Of a DNA stretch of 55,748 nt, positions 31,294 to 40,018 are shown piece after piece. The position numbers and the translations under genes were made by a program. The stretch comes from a virus. Numbering within the stretch: position 1 is the first letter of the stretch; each line of letters begins with the position of its first letter. The stretch spans positions 1-55,748 of IMG/VR virus record IMGVR_UViG_3300023443_000216; one strand, written 5' to 3'. Under the pieces are notes generated by a model. The model was not told the DNA's origin and did no database searches. It saw only the letters and a list, made by a program, of their open reading frames with translations.

Positions 31294-32055
31294 TTACGTT
31301 TGGTTCTCAATATGTCTGATAACATCCCCAAGTTGTACTTCTGATAATTTCCTCACTGTGTCTACCTTATATGTCTTTTCTATGTATTCGTTTACATCCT
31401 CCATACTCATATCTGCTGCAACTCTGGCATCATTGAAAGCCGTGAGCAGTGCAAAGTCTGCTGTTGCATTGGTAGTTTCTGGTGCCTGTACAGCTTTCTT
31501 AGGTCTACCACGTGGTGTCTTGCTAACGCTAGTTGCACTTGTGGGTGTCTCAACCGTTGCAGGGGTCTCTACGGGCTTCTCAAGAGCTTGTAGAGTATCT
31601 CTAGTGATATCAATACCTTCCAATTTAGCGTAGAAAAATGTAACCCAATTACCTATATCCTGAAAGATTTTCCATTGTTCCACTTCCACCACAACAGTGG
31701 GAGCAACCATCCTAGTAGCCATGTGGTAGGCTTCAGTCCAACGCACTTCTTCTTTACTACGTCTAAATTCACCTTGACCATCAACAACTGGTGTAGACAT
31801 ACTCAGACCATGTTCATCAGCATCTACAGTCATCCAAGTAGATAGGTTCTTGTAATCACCATTCACTTCATATGCAAACTCATATGCTTGGCCTACTTCA
31901 ACTTCTCTAGCTGATTGATCAAAACAAGAATACCAAGACTCAACACCTCTAGCATCCTTGAGTTGGAAAGCATACCTGGTCCATTTACCCTTACCATCTT
32001 TCCTATCACCTTGTTTGGTTTCTGAGTTTGTGACTATACCAATTATGTTATCCAA
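31294..32055 (-). CDS. OB-fold-like protein with AT-hook
   Basis: A 253-aa protein upstream of ssb. The N-terminal region about 1-110 is beta-rich ('GKWTRYAFQLKDARGVESWYS') and may be an OB fold. A linker rich in Thr/Pro/Val carries the AT-hook-like 'TPRGRPKKAV' (about residue 180), followed by a helical C-terminus. Probably a DNA-binding replication accessory protein; no exact family recognised. Confidence 0.65.
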   Translation of the reverse strand: MDNIIGIVTNSETKQGDRKDGKGKWTRYAFQLKDARGVESWYSCFDQSAREVEVGQAYEFAYEVNGDYKNLSTWMTVDADEHGLSMSTPVVDGQGEFRRSKEEVRWTEAYHMATRMVAPTVVVEVEQWKIFQDIGNWVTFFYAKLEGIDITRDTLQALEKPVETPATVETPTSATSVSKTPRGRPKKAVQAPETTNATADFALLTAFNDARVAADMSMEDVNEYIEKTYKVDTVRKLSEVQLGDVIRHIENQT

Positions 32056-32344
32056 TTCCTAATACCTCCAGTTCTGCTTCTTGTAACATTTTGATAACAG
32101 GTTCAGATGTTTCTTGTCTGTCATTCCAACTAGCTACCCCACCATTTATATGTTGAATTAAATAATTATATATGATATTTTTTTGTACCATAGTAATGGT
32201 TCCATCAGATTCAGATACCCTAATTGCCCCTAAAATACACCACATACATGCATCAGGACTATCTGTTGCAACAAACTCACTATATTTATCTCTAGCTGAT
32301 ACTTCTATAGTCCAACCTTTTTGTACATATTCACTTGGTAACAT
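32048..32344 (-). CDS. DUF6197-like phage protein
   Basis: A 98-aa protein with 'VQKGWTIEVSARDKYSE', 'SPDACMWCILGAI' and 'SWNDRQETSEPVIKML', matching my recollection of the DUF6197 pattern (GWT..ARD, P.A..WC..GA). ATG 32344 overlaps the phosphoesterase stop as ATGA and is preferred over a start 69 bp upstream. Function unknown. Confidence 0.65.
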   Translation of the reverse strand: MLPSEYVQKGWTIEVSARDKYSEFVATDSPDACMWCILGAIRVSESDGTITMVQKNIIYNYLIQHINGGVASWNDRQETSEPVIKMLQEAELEVLGIG

Positions 32345-33195
32345 CAGATAATTACCTCCTGTTCTATCCAATTTACTCTGTGGCCACGCTTGGGTATGAG
32401 ATGTATACGACAACCTCCAATTGATACCGGTGTTAACATCCGCTGTTCTGGATAATGTCCTCCAGCCCTGTTACCAAATCTACTACCCTGCATATAACCT
32501 TGCAACCATCCTCCTGTACATGTCATACTACGATCTTTGTGTGTCAATTCAGGGGTATCATAAGCACCATTCAGGTAAAGAAAAGGCTTTTTTGCGGTAA
32601 CGGCTTTGTGTTGATGAGCCATAAGGAAACAATCGGCATCGAATGTCTTAAGTTTATCCTCTAGTTTGTTTAAAGGTGCACCAGAATTTTGACCACCACC
32701 CTCACCATGATGTGCCCAGATCTTAAATGTAACAACATTACCATAACTATTAGTAAAGAGTAGATTGAACATAGTGCTATCACCCAGGAATCTAGTTTCT
32801 AATCTATCAGCTATTTTAGTATCACTAGTCTCCCCATTACCATAATCAAAATAGTGGTGTCCCTCTAGCATACCAAGCCATTTACCTTCAGTACCTTCTA
32901 CTAATTTGAGGAATCCATTGATATGATTGTTGATCTCCTTCCCTATACCTTTAACAAAATGTTCATCTTCATTAAGATCAGAAGCAGCATACTTCTTACG
33001 TAGAGAGGGACGTATGGAATCAGTATAATCACCTAGACCTAGAAATAAAATCTGCCAATCTTCATACTCTTTTAATAGACGCTTGATAGATCTACGAAAG
33101 GCATCAGCAGAGCAAGCATCAGATCCAAACTGTACATCACTAACAGGTATCAAAACTGTGGGTTTCCACTCTACCCGTTGACTAAAAACTTCCAC
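32344..33195 (-). CDS. Calcineurin-like metallophosphoesterase
   Basis: A 283-aa protein with the metal-binding series 'VSDVQFG' (Asp), 'LGLGDYTD' (GD), 'MLEGHHYFD' (GNH/E variant, GHH), 'WAHHGEGGG' and 'MAHQHKAV' (HxH). It would hydrolyse phosphodiesters or phosphomonoesters; phage relatives are proposed to act on nucleotides or DNA ends. It overlaps the upstream gene by 14 bp. Confidence 0.78.
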   Translation of the reverse strand: MEVFSQRVEWKPTVLIPVSDVQFGSDACSADAFRRSIKRLLKEYEDWQILFLGLGDYTDSIRPSLRKKYAASDLNEDEHFVKGIGKEINNHINGFLKLVEGTEGKWLGMLEGHHYFDYGNGETSDTKIADRLETRFLGDSTMFNLLFTNSYGNVVTFKIWAHHGEGGGQNSGAPLNKLEDKLKTFDADCFLMAHQHKAVTAKKPFLYLNGAYDTPELTHKDRSMTCTGGWLQGYMQGSRFGNRAGGHYPEQRMLTPVSIGGCRIHLIPKRGHRVNWIEQEVII

Positions 33196-33469
33196 AACTA
33201 CACTCTCCTATCTGTTTAGAATATAATTCATAAAGATGCCATACAAAAGGTGGACTCATCCAAGTACCAATATAACCATACCTAGAATCTATATTCTGCC
33301 CAGTACCATAAATAATAAAATATCTCTCTTCTAATCCTTCTTCAGTATTCACTTCTGCCCATAACATTGGTTCTCCATTCTGCTCAGATACATGCACTAC
33401 CATAGCATCTTTTGGCATTAAAACAATCCCAGACGTAAAAGGTAGAGGATACTTATAAACAGTTTTCAT
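33182..33469 (-). CDS. DUF7352-like phage protein
   Basis: A 95-aa beta-rich protein starting MKTVYKYPLP, with 'LMPKDAMVVHVSEQNGEPMLWA' region and 'YIIYGTG'-like and 'YIGTWMSPPFVWHLYE' motifs, a pattern I recall from many phages without known role. ATG 33469 has GGGAGAA just upstream. Confidence 0.68.
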   Translation of the reverse strand: MKTVYKYPLPFTSGIVLMPKDAMVVHVSEQNGEPMLWAEVNTEEGLEERYFIIYGTGQNIDSRYGYIGTWMSPPFVWHLYELYSKQIGECSCGSF

Positions 33470-33490
33470 ATATTCTCCCACTATGTGCCT

Positions 33491-33934
33491 TTAACTCGAA
33501 TATTTACCCCTGTTAGAATATGTCTTGGGTGGTGCATCATAAGCGTAGTGTTCAGTACCACATTGTCTACACCTGTAAGATTCCATGCCATCTGTAAAAT
33601 CGTGAAAGAAGTTGTGTACTCCTATGGCTCTGCATTTCCTACATTCTTGTGGTGATTCCATACCCTTCCTTAGAGGATTTACTATCTCTGGTACTCTGAT
33701 TCCCCATTTAGCAATACCTTTAATTTCTGTAGGAGTTAGAATTCTGCATTTTATACATTGATTACTCCCACATCTACATTTTCTATAAAAATTAGAATTT
33801 TCACAAACTTTACAGTGTCTAATTTTACGCCCATGTCTACCCATAGACCATCTGGTATTTTTCTCATCAAATGGATGGTCACGCATACAGTGTGTTTTAG
33901 CTTCATTTTTTGCCGACATGCCTTGTAATGGCAT
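33491..33934 (-). CDS. Zinc-finger protein related to HNH-associated fingers
   Basis: A 147-aa protein with at least five CxxC or CxC pairs: 'CKVC', 'CRCGSNQCIKC', 'CRKC', 'CRQCGTEH'. 'CMRDHPFDEKNTRWSMGRHGRK' recalls the small zinc module that accompanies HNH nucleases, but no HNH catalytic motif is visible. Probably DNA- or RNA-binding. Confidence 0.6.
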   Translation of the reverse strand: MPLQGMSAKNEAKTHCMRDHPFDEKNTRWSMGRHGRKIRHCKVCENSNFYRKCRCGSNQCIKCRILTPTEIKGIAKWGIRVPEIVNPLRKGMESPQECRKCRAIGVHNFFHDFTDGMESYRCRQCGTEHYAYDAPPKTYSNRGKYSS

Positions 33935-33936
33935 AT

Positions 33937-34170
33937 TTAATTATCCTCGAATTTCTCAATGGTCAACAGTAGTTTCATACGTGTTTCTTGATACACTACA
34001 CTGCCGATAGTTTGTGGTGAGGCTATAAAGGGGAGATTATAGAAAGCTAACTCTGCTGCTTCAAGAAGAGTAGGGAAAGCGTCTAGTTTTTTACGTAGGA
34101 GTTTGCAAGGATCACACGCTGTAGCACCAAATATGGGTGTCTCACAAAAATCACAAACTAGTAATTCCAT
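33937..34170 (-). CDS. Small zinc-knuckle protein
   Basis: A 77-aa protein with 'CDFCETP' and 'CDPCKLL' (two CxxC pairs, residues 6-22) followed by a helical body. ATG 34170 overlaps the upstream stop (TAATG). Confidence 0.6.
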   Translation of the reverse strand: MELLVCDFCETPIFGATACDPCKLLRKKLDAFPTLLEAAELAFYNLPFIASPQTIGSVVYQETRMKLLLTIEKFEDN

Positions 34171-34349
34171 TATTCCTCTTCATCATACTTTTTAATAATT
34201 TCTGTAACATCCACAACAGGTTCCCAATAATCTAATGCAGGAAGTGCTCCATGCCCAATACCAGCCTTATTAAAAGCATCAGCGATGTCATAACCTTCTA
34301 CAATTTGGTCCTTCATTCCACCACGCCAATGTAATATAAACGTTTTCAT
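34170..34349 (-). CDS. Small acidic hypothetical protein
   Basis: A 59-aa ORF from ATG 34349 to TAA 34170. The sequence is well formed and acidic (DIADAFNKAG, VTEIIKKYDEEE). It begins 1 bp after the upstream stop and ends in a TAATG overlap, so the spacing supports a real gene. No family. Confidence 0.6.
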   Translation of the reverse strand: MKTFILHWRGGMKDQIVEGYDIADAFNKAGIGHGALPALDYWEPVVDVTEIIKKYDEEE

Positions 34350-34350
34350 T

Positions 34351-34524
34351 TTAATACAACTCCTTTAACTTTTCCTCTAGTTCTTCACCTGTAGGTTTAC
34401 TCTCTTCCCATTCTTTGGTTGGTACAAAGTGACCCCATCGTATCATTTCTTCTCTAGCATTAGCACATTCTGGACATTCACATAATACAGAACCATCACA
34501 TTCATCTAGACATTCTGTGGTCAT
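34351..34524 (-). CDS. Small cysteine-rich acidic protein
   Basis: A 57-aa protein starting MTTECLDECDGSVLCECPEC, with six cysteines in the first half. ATG 34524 has AGGAGA 7 nt upstream, which decides against the longer in-frame start at 34569. First gene of the minus-strand replication unit in this window. Confidence 0.65.
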   Translation of the reverse strand: MTTECLDECDGSVLCECPECANAREEMIRWGHFVPTKEWEESKPTGEELEEKLKELY

Positions 34525-34642
34525 TATTAATTCTCCTGTAAAATAATATACTGCTTTCCAGCCTATCACCTCTTTGGTAAAGATTCAATTAAATTTAGTA
34601 ACGGTTTGGTTAAGACTATTGTATTTCCTTGATGCTAGTGCT

Positions 34643-34657
34643 ACTATTTATAATAGT
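34643..34657 (+). promoter_or_regulatory. TATAAT inside a dyad, just before neuC
   Basis: The palindrome ACTATT-TAT-AATAGT covers 34643-34657 and ends one base before ATG 34658. It contains a perfect TATAAT at 34649-34654; a weak TTGATG at 34629 is only 14 bp upstream of it. If used as a -10, transcription would start on the neuC ATG (leaderless). A repressor could bind the dyad. No Shine-Dalgarno is visible. Confidence 0.35.
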
Positions 34658-35752
34658 ATGAGAAAGATTTCAATTGTGGTAGATTCTAGAACTAACTGGA
34701 CTAAGGCAAGGTCAGTATGTGAAGCTGTATCTGCCCATGATGATCTGACATTATCTCTTGCTGTCTGTGGTCCTATGTCTAACCTATGGCGTGAGTATCT
34801 AGATGGTTGGACACCTGATAATGTTCTAGATACCTATTATGGTCAACAAGGATCTATGCTTGATCAATCAATAAATCTATTAACAGCATTGAGATCATAC
34901 TTAAACCACACCCAACCCGATATAGTCATAGCCCTAACAGATAGGTATGAAACACTAGCTATTGCCCAGGCTGCTACCTTGATGAACATACACATAGCCC
35001 ATATTCAAGGTGGTGAAGTTACTGGCAATATAGATGAAAGTATCAGACACGCAGTAACTAAACTATCACACATACATTTTCCTGCAACGGCACGTAGTGC
35101 CAAGAGAATTATCAAAATGGGGGAAGATCCTAAATATGTACGAACTGTTGGGTGTCCTAGCATTGATCTGCTTAGCCGTGTGGATACTACGGAGAGGCTG
35201 GTAGAGGAGCCTTACATACTTTTCCTTATGCATCCAGTCACAACTGAGTTAGAGGCTGTGTATGAGGCTACCAGAGCCACGATAGAGGGTATACGTCAAG
35301 CATGGACCGGTAAGATTATTACTATTGGACCTAACCATGATGCAGGATATCAAGAAGTTTGGAGAGCTATTAAAGACGAAAAGTATGCTATAAAAAATAC
35401 TAATTTAATTTATAGTAATGTAACTAATGAAACCTTCACTTTGTTAATGGCACATGCTGAAGTCATGGTAGGTAATAGTAGTGCTGGTATACATGAAGCT
35501 GGGTATTTTGGTACACCTGTTGTAGATGTAGGTATTAGGCAGCAATATAGGGAAAGAGGAACCAATGTTAATCGTAAAAAACCTATATTAAAATCAAACG
35601 CACATCCAATTTCAATGGCAGTTGACATGCAATTATGTCATGGTAAATATGAACCTGAACAAATCTATGGTAATGGTCAAGCCGGTATGGCTATAGCAGA
35701 TATATTGGCTACCATTGATCTACCACCTATACAGAAGAAGATAGTGTATTAA
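34658..35752 (+). CDS. neuC: UDP-GlcNAc 2-epimerase, hydrolysing (NeuC-like)
   Basis: A 364-aa protein of the UDP-GlcNAc 2-epimerase family. Signatures are 'ALTDRYETLAIAQAA', 'HIQGGEVTGNIDESIRHAVTKLSHIHF' region and 'GNSSAGIHEAGYFGTPVVD'. The hydrolysing branch releases ManNAc or a related sugar for NeuB. ATG 34658 gives the usual MRKISIVVDSRTN start; upstream in-frame codons read through the promoter region. First step of the nonulosonic acid route; partners neuB and neuA are on the opposite strand. Confidence 0.88.
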   Translation: MRKISIVVDSRTNWTKARSVCEAVSAHDDLTLSLAVCGPMSNLWREYLDGWTPDNVLDTYYGQQGSMLDQSINLLTALRSYLNHTQPDIVIALTDRYETLAIAQAATLMNIHIAHIQGGEVTGNIDESIRHAVTKLSHIHFPATARSAKRIIKMGEDPKYVRTVGCPSIDLLSRVDTTERLVEEPYILFLMHPVTTELEAVYEATRATIEGIRQAWTGKIITIGPNHDAGYQEVWRAIKDEKYAIKNTNLIYSNVTNETFTLLMAHAEVMVGNSSAGIHEAGYFGTPVVDVGIRQQYRERGTNVNRKKPILKSNAHPISMAVDMQLCHGKYEPEQIYGNGQAGMAIADILATIDLPPIQKKIVY

Positions 35753-35757
35753 TAAAC

Positions 35758-35871
35758 ATGTTGAGTAAATGTAAACATAGCATTTGTTATTCCAAATGGT
35801 CGCCATTGGCACATCTTTTAGCTTATTTATCTACATGGAGAATTCCTCCTAGAGATTGGGACTTTTATTGA
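35758..35871 (+). CDS. Very small hypothetical protein
   Basis: A 37-aa ORF five bases after the neuC stop and three bases before the next gene. It reads MLSKCKHSICYSKWSPLAHLLA and ends RIPPRDWDFY. Aromatic-rich. Exact fit between two genes is the main support. Confidence 0.4.
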   Translation: MLSKCKHSICYSKWSPLAHLLAYLSTWRIPPRDWDFY

Positions 35872-35874
35872 AAA

Positions 35875-36804
35875 ATGAGAATACTTATTACAGGAAGTAA
35901 AGGATTTATAGGACGCTACCTATGTGCACGTCTGGCTAAAGAAGATGGTTTAACTACTCAAGGAATAGATCTACACAGCATCTTACAATCTTCTTGTGAC
36001 TCCTTTAGGATACGAGATATCAGGGATAGAGATGGTTTAGCTTTAGAGTTCGATATTTTCAGGCCCCATGTTGTTATGCATTTAGCAGCAACTCTAGGCG
36101 TTCAAAATGTTATGGATAATCCTGGTGCAACTATACGCGACAATGTTGTAGGAGCCATGAACATTATTGACCTTGCCCAATCCTATGGCGCCCATGTTTT
36201 CTTTGCATCCACATCAGATATTTATGGCCACAACACAGATTTACCTTTTAAGGAAGATTCCTATTCTGTTATTGGTCCTGCCCATGAACCTAGGTGGTCT
36301 TATGCTATCAGTAAATTAGCTGGTGAACATCTAACCCAAGCAGCAAATGGAACTACGATACGTTTCTTTAACATCACGGGCCCTGGACAGTCTGATTCCT
36401 ATGTTCTACCACACTTTATAAAGACGGCACTACAGGGTAAGAATATCCGAGTCTATGGGGATGGTAGTCAAACTAGATGTTTTACTGATGTGCGTGATGT
36501 GGCTAGTGCACTTGTAGGATTCATAGATCTATGTGTTGCTGATGAACAAGAGCGTATAGAAGGGGAGACTTACAACCTAGGTAGTACACATGAAGTAACC
36601 ATGTTGGAATTAGCCTACCTTGTACGTGAAATTGTAAATCCTTCTGTAAATATTAGCTTACTACAACCTCCACATTTATATACAGAGATGCCACACAGGA
36701 AACCGGATACTGCTAAGGTCAAAGAACTGTTAGGATGGAGACCAAGGATCACGTTACGTAGAACTATCGAGGATACTGCTTCTTACTGGAGAAATATACT
36801 ATGA
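35875..36804 (+). CDS. NAD-dependent sugar-nucleotide epimerase/dehydratase (SDR)
   Basis: A 309-aa extended SDR with 'ITGSKGFIGRYLCARL' (NAD binding), 'FFASTSDIYG' (catalytic Ser/Thr region), 'WSYAISK' (catalytic Tyr and Lys) and 'RCFTDVRDVASALVGF'. It resembles UDP-glucose/GlcNAc 4-epimerases and dehydratases and probably prepares or modifies the sugar nucleotide used by NeuC. Two genes downstream of the dyad promoter in the same transcript. Confidence 0.82.
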   Translation: MRILITGSKGFIGRYLCARLAKEDGLTTQGIDLHSILQSSCDSFRIRDIRDRDGLALEFDIFRPHVVMHLAATLGVQNVMDNPGATIRDNVVGAMNIIDLAQSYGAHVFFASTSDIYGHNTDLPFKEDSYSVIGPAHEPRWSYAISKLAGEHLTQAANGTTIRFFNITGPGQSDSYVLPHFIKTALQGKNIRVYGDGSQTRCFTDVRDVASALVGFIDLCVADEQERIEGETYNLGSTHEVTMLELAYLVREIVNPSVNISLLQPPHLYTEMPHRKPDTAKVKELLGWRPRITLRRTIEDTASYWRNIL

Positions 36805-36995
36805 GTAAGTATGGAACCGCATTTGTAGAAAGTGAGCTTTTTTTAGCTGCTACAGAACAAGACCGTACAGAAATTAAAAATTTACTGGTTGATATGACAG
36901 ATGGTGAATTACACAAATTGTATCTTGCTTGTAATTTTCTAAGTGGTGTAGTACTTGTATTTAAAGAGGATCACCATGATCGTAGATCTTACTAG
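36801..36995 (+). CDS. Small hypothetical protein
   Basis: A 64-aa protein joined to the epimerase gene by ATGA. It is acidic and helical (ATEQDRTEIKNLLVDMTDGEL), ending 'KEDHHDRRSY'. It overlaps the convergent minus-strand gene by 35 bp. Confidence 0.55.
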   Translation: MSKYGTAFVESELFLAATEQDRTEIKNLLVDMTDGELHKLYLACNFLSGVVLVFKEDHHDRRSY

Positions 36996-37209
36996 GTCCA
37001 GTAATATTACCTACCTCTATATCCCTACCACAAATTTCCAGATCCCCAATTATCATCCTTTGACTATAGGGACCACCACCATCAACAGTAACATAACCAG
37101 ACATACACGCCATTGGAGACTGGCTAGGATTTCCAATAATCGCAAACAGTGATACCCATAGCATAGTAGCTATTACTGAACCTAATAAAATCCATCTAAC
37201 TTTAAACAA
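36961..37209 (-). CDS. Small exported or membrane-anchored protein
   Basis: An 82-aa protein with a basic N-terminus and a hydrophobic stretch (about residues 6-26, WILLGSVIATMLWVSLFAII), either signal peptide or anchor, followed by a polar domain with two cysteines. It starts at TTG 37209, supported by GGAGGGAGGG 7 nt upstream, which shows that TTG starts are used in this genome. Last gene of the neuAB transcript. Confidence 0.65.
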   Translation of the reverse strand: MFKVRWILLGSVIATMLWVSLFAIIGNPSQSPMACMSGYVTVDGGGPYSQRMIIGDLEICGRDIEVGNITGPSKIYDHGDPL

Positions 37210-37257
37210 ACTAAGTCCCTCCCTCCAACCGCTCTTTACTTACAACCTTTGAGCTTT

Positions 37258-38256
37258 TTATAATAACACATCAGCATCATAATCCCTAGAAGCGTCTGTA
37301 CCTAAAAGTTGTTCATACTCTGAAGCCGGTATACCTGTACCTGGGCGCTTGATTCCTATATTCTCTCTGGTTAGTGGATCGCCTACTGTGATTGGTTTGA
37401 GAGTTACCACACTATGATTGGCAATATCCCTTAATTCTTGTTCCCCTTCTATCAGAGTTTCCATACCTGTAGCTTGATACTGTAATCCTTCCCAAATTTC
37501 CATACCCATATCTACCATCTGCTTGAATTCACTGGGCAGTAGGGATACTTTATGATCAGGTCCATCAGCACTTTTATCTAGCGTCACATGTTTTTCTATA
37601 GCAACGGCACCTCTAGCAATAGCCCCTAAAGCAGTTGATATAGTGGGTGTATGATCTGATTGTCCTACTGGAACATTGAAGGTAGACCTAAGCCAATCTA
37701 TCCTGTGTAGTCGTGTTTGTTCTGGTGTTGAAGGATAATTACTAGTGCAGTTCATCAGTATGATTTGTGTGTTTATTTTACGTACAGCGTCTATAGAAGC
37801 TATCAACTCCTCTCGTGTAATCATACCAGTAGAGATGATCATAGGCTTACCCTTGCTAGCTACATGTTCTAAAAAAGGAATATTATTGGCTTCACCACTA
37901 CCGGTCTTAAAAGCACTAACATCTATTTTATCTAATTGATCAGCAGCTTCTCTACAGAAAGGTGTGCATAAAAATCCAGCACCAGCATTTTCTACATATT
38001 CTTTAAGAGCAGCTAATTGATCTATAGAAATTTTACATCTCTGCATCAAATCATACCAAAGATGTGTAGGCAGCATTTCATAATCAGGTAGGTGTAGTTG
38101 AGTTTTGATAATATCTGCACCAGCTTCAGCACACTGCATAGCCAATTCACCAGCTTCAGACAAGCTACCATTATGATTGATCCCTAATTCTGCGATAAAT
38201 ACAGGCTTGAATCTACCACCCACAGGTAAACCATTTATGTTAATTGTCTTAACCAT
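37258..38256 (-). CDS. neuB: N-acetylneuraminate (nonulosonate) synthase
   Basis: A 332-aa protein. The TIM barrel (about 1-265) shows 'FIAELGINHNGSLSEAGELA', 'KTGSGEANNIPFLEH' and 'GQSDHTPTISTALGAIARGA'. The C-terminal SAF domain ('VTLKPITVGDPLTRENIGIK') closes the active site of the partner subunit. It condenses phosphoenolpyruvate with ManNAc or a related six-carbon sugar. Legionaminate or pseudaminate-type products cannot be excluded. It overlaps neuA by 8 bp. Confidence 0.92.
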   Translation of the reverse strand: MVKTININGLPVGGRFKPVFIAELGINHNGSLSEAGELAMQCAEAGADIIKTQLHLPDYEMLPTHLWYDLMQRCKISIDQLAALKEYVENAGAGFLCTPFCREAADQLDKIDVSAFKTGSGEANNIPFLEHVASKGKPMIISTGMITREELIASIDAVRKINTQIILMNCTSNYPSTPEQTRLHRIDWLRSTFNVPVGQSDHTPTISTALGAIARGAVAIEKHVTLDKSADGPDHKVSLLPSEFKQMVDMGMEIWEGLQYQATGMETLIEGEQELRDIANHSVVTLKPITVGDPLTRENIGIKRPGTGIPASEYEQLLGTDASRDYDADVLL

Positions 38257-38950
38257 TAAAAAATCTCCTACGAGTCTCTAAGTCTCGAAACATATCCTGA
38301 TACCCCATAGTGTAGTAGAAGTGTTCCATCAAATCCCAAGTAAACTGATCATCAACATTCGCTAGAGACTGATCTTTAGGTGTTTGTACTGGCACCATCC
38401 TGTAGGTAAAAGGGAAACCATGTAATACATTTTCAGTTTTAAAAACATAGAGTACACCATTTTCACGCATTAGTGGCTGTAGCAGAGCCTTTGGTGTCAT
38501 AGGTATGTATGTTGGAGCATAAAGATTACCAGCACGTGAACCAATCTTATAACTATCTAGATCAACAGACACCACACCATCAACATCCTTGCCCTCTATC
38601 TCTCTTATCCATTTATCAACAAGACTGGGTTGGCGTAAGGGGCAAGTTGGTTGAAGTAATACTACCCAATCATATTTAAAATCTTCCATCACACATTGAA
38701 GTGTTTCTGTTAAAGGTGCAGAATCTGTAGTAAATTTATCGGGTATTTGAACTGTTTCATCTGTATATAGTCTAGCGGCTTCTAATATTTCAGAACTATC
38801 ACTAACCACAACAACACGATCAATAGTGTTACAAGCCTGTGCAACAAGACAAGAGTATGCAATCAGAGGTCTATTGTCTAGAATCTTCACATTTTTCTGG
38901 GGTAAGCGTTTCGAGTTACCACGTGCTGGTATGACTGCGACTACTGACAC
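38249..38950 (-). CDS. neuA: CMP-nonulosonate cytidylyltransferase
   Basis: A 233-aa nucleotidyltransferase. 'VAVIPARGNSKRLPQKNVKIL' region is the CTP-binding loop and 'VVVVSDSSEI' and 'WVVLLQPTCPLRQP' are conserved NeuA motifs. It activates the NeuB product as its CMP-sugar. It overlaps its neighbours by 8 and 10 bp. Length is normal for a single-domain NeuA. Confidence 0.92.
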   Translation of the reverse strand: MSVVAVIPARGNSKRLPQKNVKILDNRPLIAYSCLVAQACNTIDRVVVVSDSSEILEAARLYTDETVQIPDKFTTDSAPLTETLQCVMEDFKYDWVVLLQPTCPLRQPSLVDKWIREIEGKDVDGVVSVDLDSYKIGSRAGNLYAPTYIPMTPKALLQPLMRENGVLYVFKTENVLHGFPFTYRMVPVQTPKDQSLANVDDQFTWDLMEHFYYTMGYQDMFRDLETRRRFFNG

Positions 38951-39927
38951 GATCTCAATTCCTCCACGACTTTCAAGACTTCAATACCGTCATCAATTGT
39001 TGCCAGGTTTGGATGTAGTGTCTTGGTTTGTACAGATTCTATAAAAGCTTTCATTTCTTCTTCAAACTGTACGTTGCGATCTTTATCATATGAATACACA
39101 ATAGGAACATTAAAGTTAGTACTCTTTGGATAGAGATATACATCATCTCCCCATTCCCATTTAATAGTACCTTCTGTGCCGACAATGCGTAACCCACGGT
39201 TGTATGAACGATCCAGCAAATCCATATGTACACTAACCTGTACACCATTAACCCAAGGATTGGGGGTTACACGTGCTGTAAAATCAGCCAGATCATCACT
39301 GTCTATGTCCAAGTCTGATACTTTACCCACAAACCCTTTAACGTCTCTCATATGCCCACCAAGTAGATGTTGCAAGTAATCTATCTCATGGCTCAAATCC
39401 AATAGTGCACCACCTCCTTGATCTGCATGAGCCATGTACCACTGCGTATAGTCTTCACCAGGGTGCCAATCAGGGAGGTACTGTCCTACTGCAGCACGTG
39501 CATATAGTGGCTTGCCTACCCTTGGTAGGAGTTCATCACGTATGAGTTGTATAGCTGGATGGAAGCGCATAGAGTAACCCACACAGGCCATAGTCCTAAA
39601 TGCATTAACAAGATCTTTTATGGCTTTCCCTTCAAATAACGTATGTGCTAGGGGTTTTTCAATTAATACAGGTATACCAGCAGATATAAAATTTACAGCA
39701 ATTGAGTCATGTGTAGCAGGAGGTGTAGATATGATAGCAGCTTGGGGGTTGTTTTCTAATGCTCTTTCAACGCTTGAATATGTACGTAGGTTATCTACTT
39801 GGTCACGTGCATCTGTGAGTCTAGCAGCACTGGTATCAACTGCTATAAGGTTCTCCTGGCCCATCATCATAAAATTGCGTAGGTGCCTGCATCCGATACT
39901 CCCACAACCAATTACAGCAATTAACAT
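38941..39927 (-). CDS. Gfo/Idh/MocA-family oxidoreductase
   Basis: A 328-aa NAD(P)-dependent oxidoreductase. N-terminal Rossmann motif 'IAVIGCGSIGCRHLRNF' and the active-site 'VLIEKPLAHT' (Lys) are clear. The C-terminal domain is the usual beta-sheet dimer domain. Relatives beside neuA/neuB oxidise or reduce sugar nucleotides or nonulosonate precursors. First gene of the minus transcript, with GGGAG 4 nt before ATG 39927. Confidence 0.85.
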   Translation of the reverse strand: MLIAVIGCGSIGCRHLRNFMMMGQENLIAVDTSAARLTDARDQVDNLRTYSSVERALENNPQAAIISTPPATHDSIAVNFISAGIPVLIEKPLAHTLFEGKAIKDLVNAFRTMACVGYSMRFHPAIQLIRDELLPRVGKPLYARAAVGQYLPDWHPGEDYTQWYMAHADQGGGALLDLSHEIDYLQHLLGGHMRDVKGFVGKVSDLDIDSDDLADFTARVTPNPWVNGVQVSVHMDLLDRSYNRGLRIVGTEGTIKWEWGDDVYLYPKSTNFNVPIVYSYDKDRNVQFEEEMKAFIESVQTKTLHPNLATIDDGIEVLKVVEELRSCQ

Positions 39928-39956
39928 AATACTCCCAAAATGTTACCAAAAATGGC

Positions 39957-39996
39957 TTGTATTTCTATTATAACTGTGTATACTTGGGTAAATCAA
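39957..39996. promoter_or_regulatory. Overlapping divergent promoters
   Basis: Minus strand: TTGATT (39996-39991), 18 bp, TATAAT (39972-39967), leading into the Gfo-neuA-neuB transcript. Plus strand: TTGTAT (39957-39962), 16 bp, TATACT (39979-39984), leading into 40019-40228. The two sets overlap, so the two directions should compete for RNA polymerase. Motif inspection only. Confidence 0.5.
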
Positions 39997-40018
39997 GTAA
40001 GGAGTGAGGAACAAAAAC

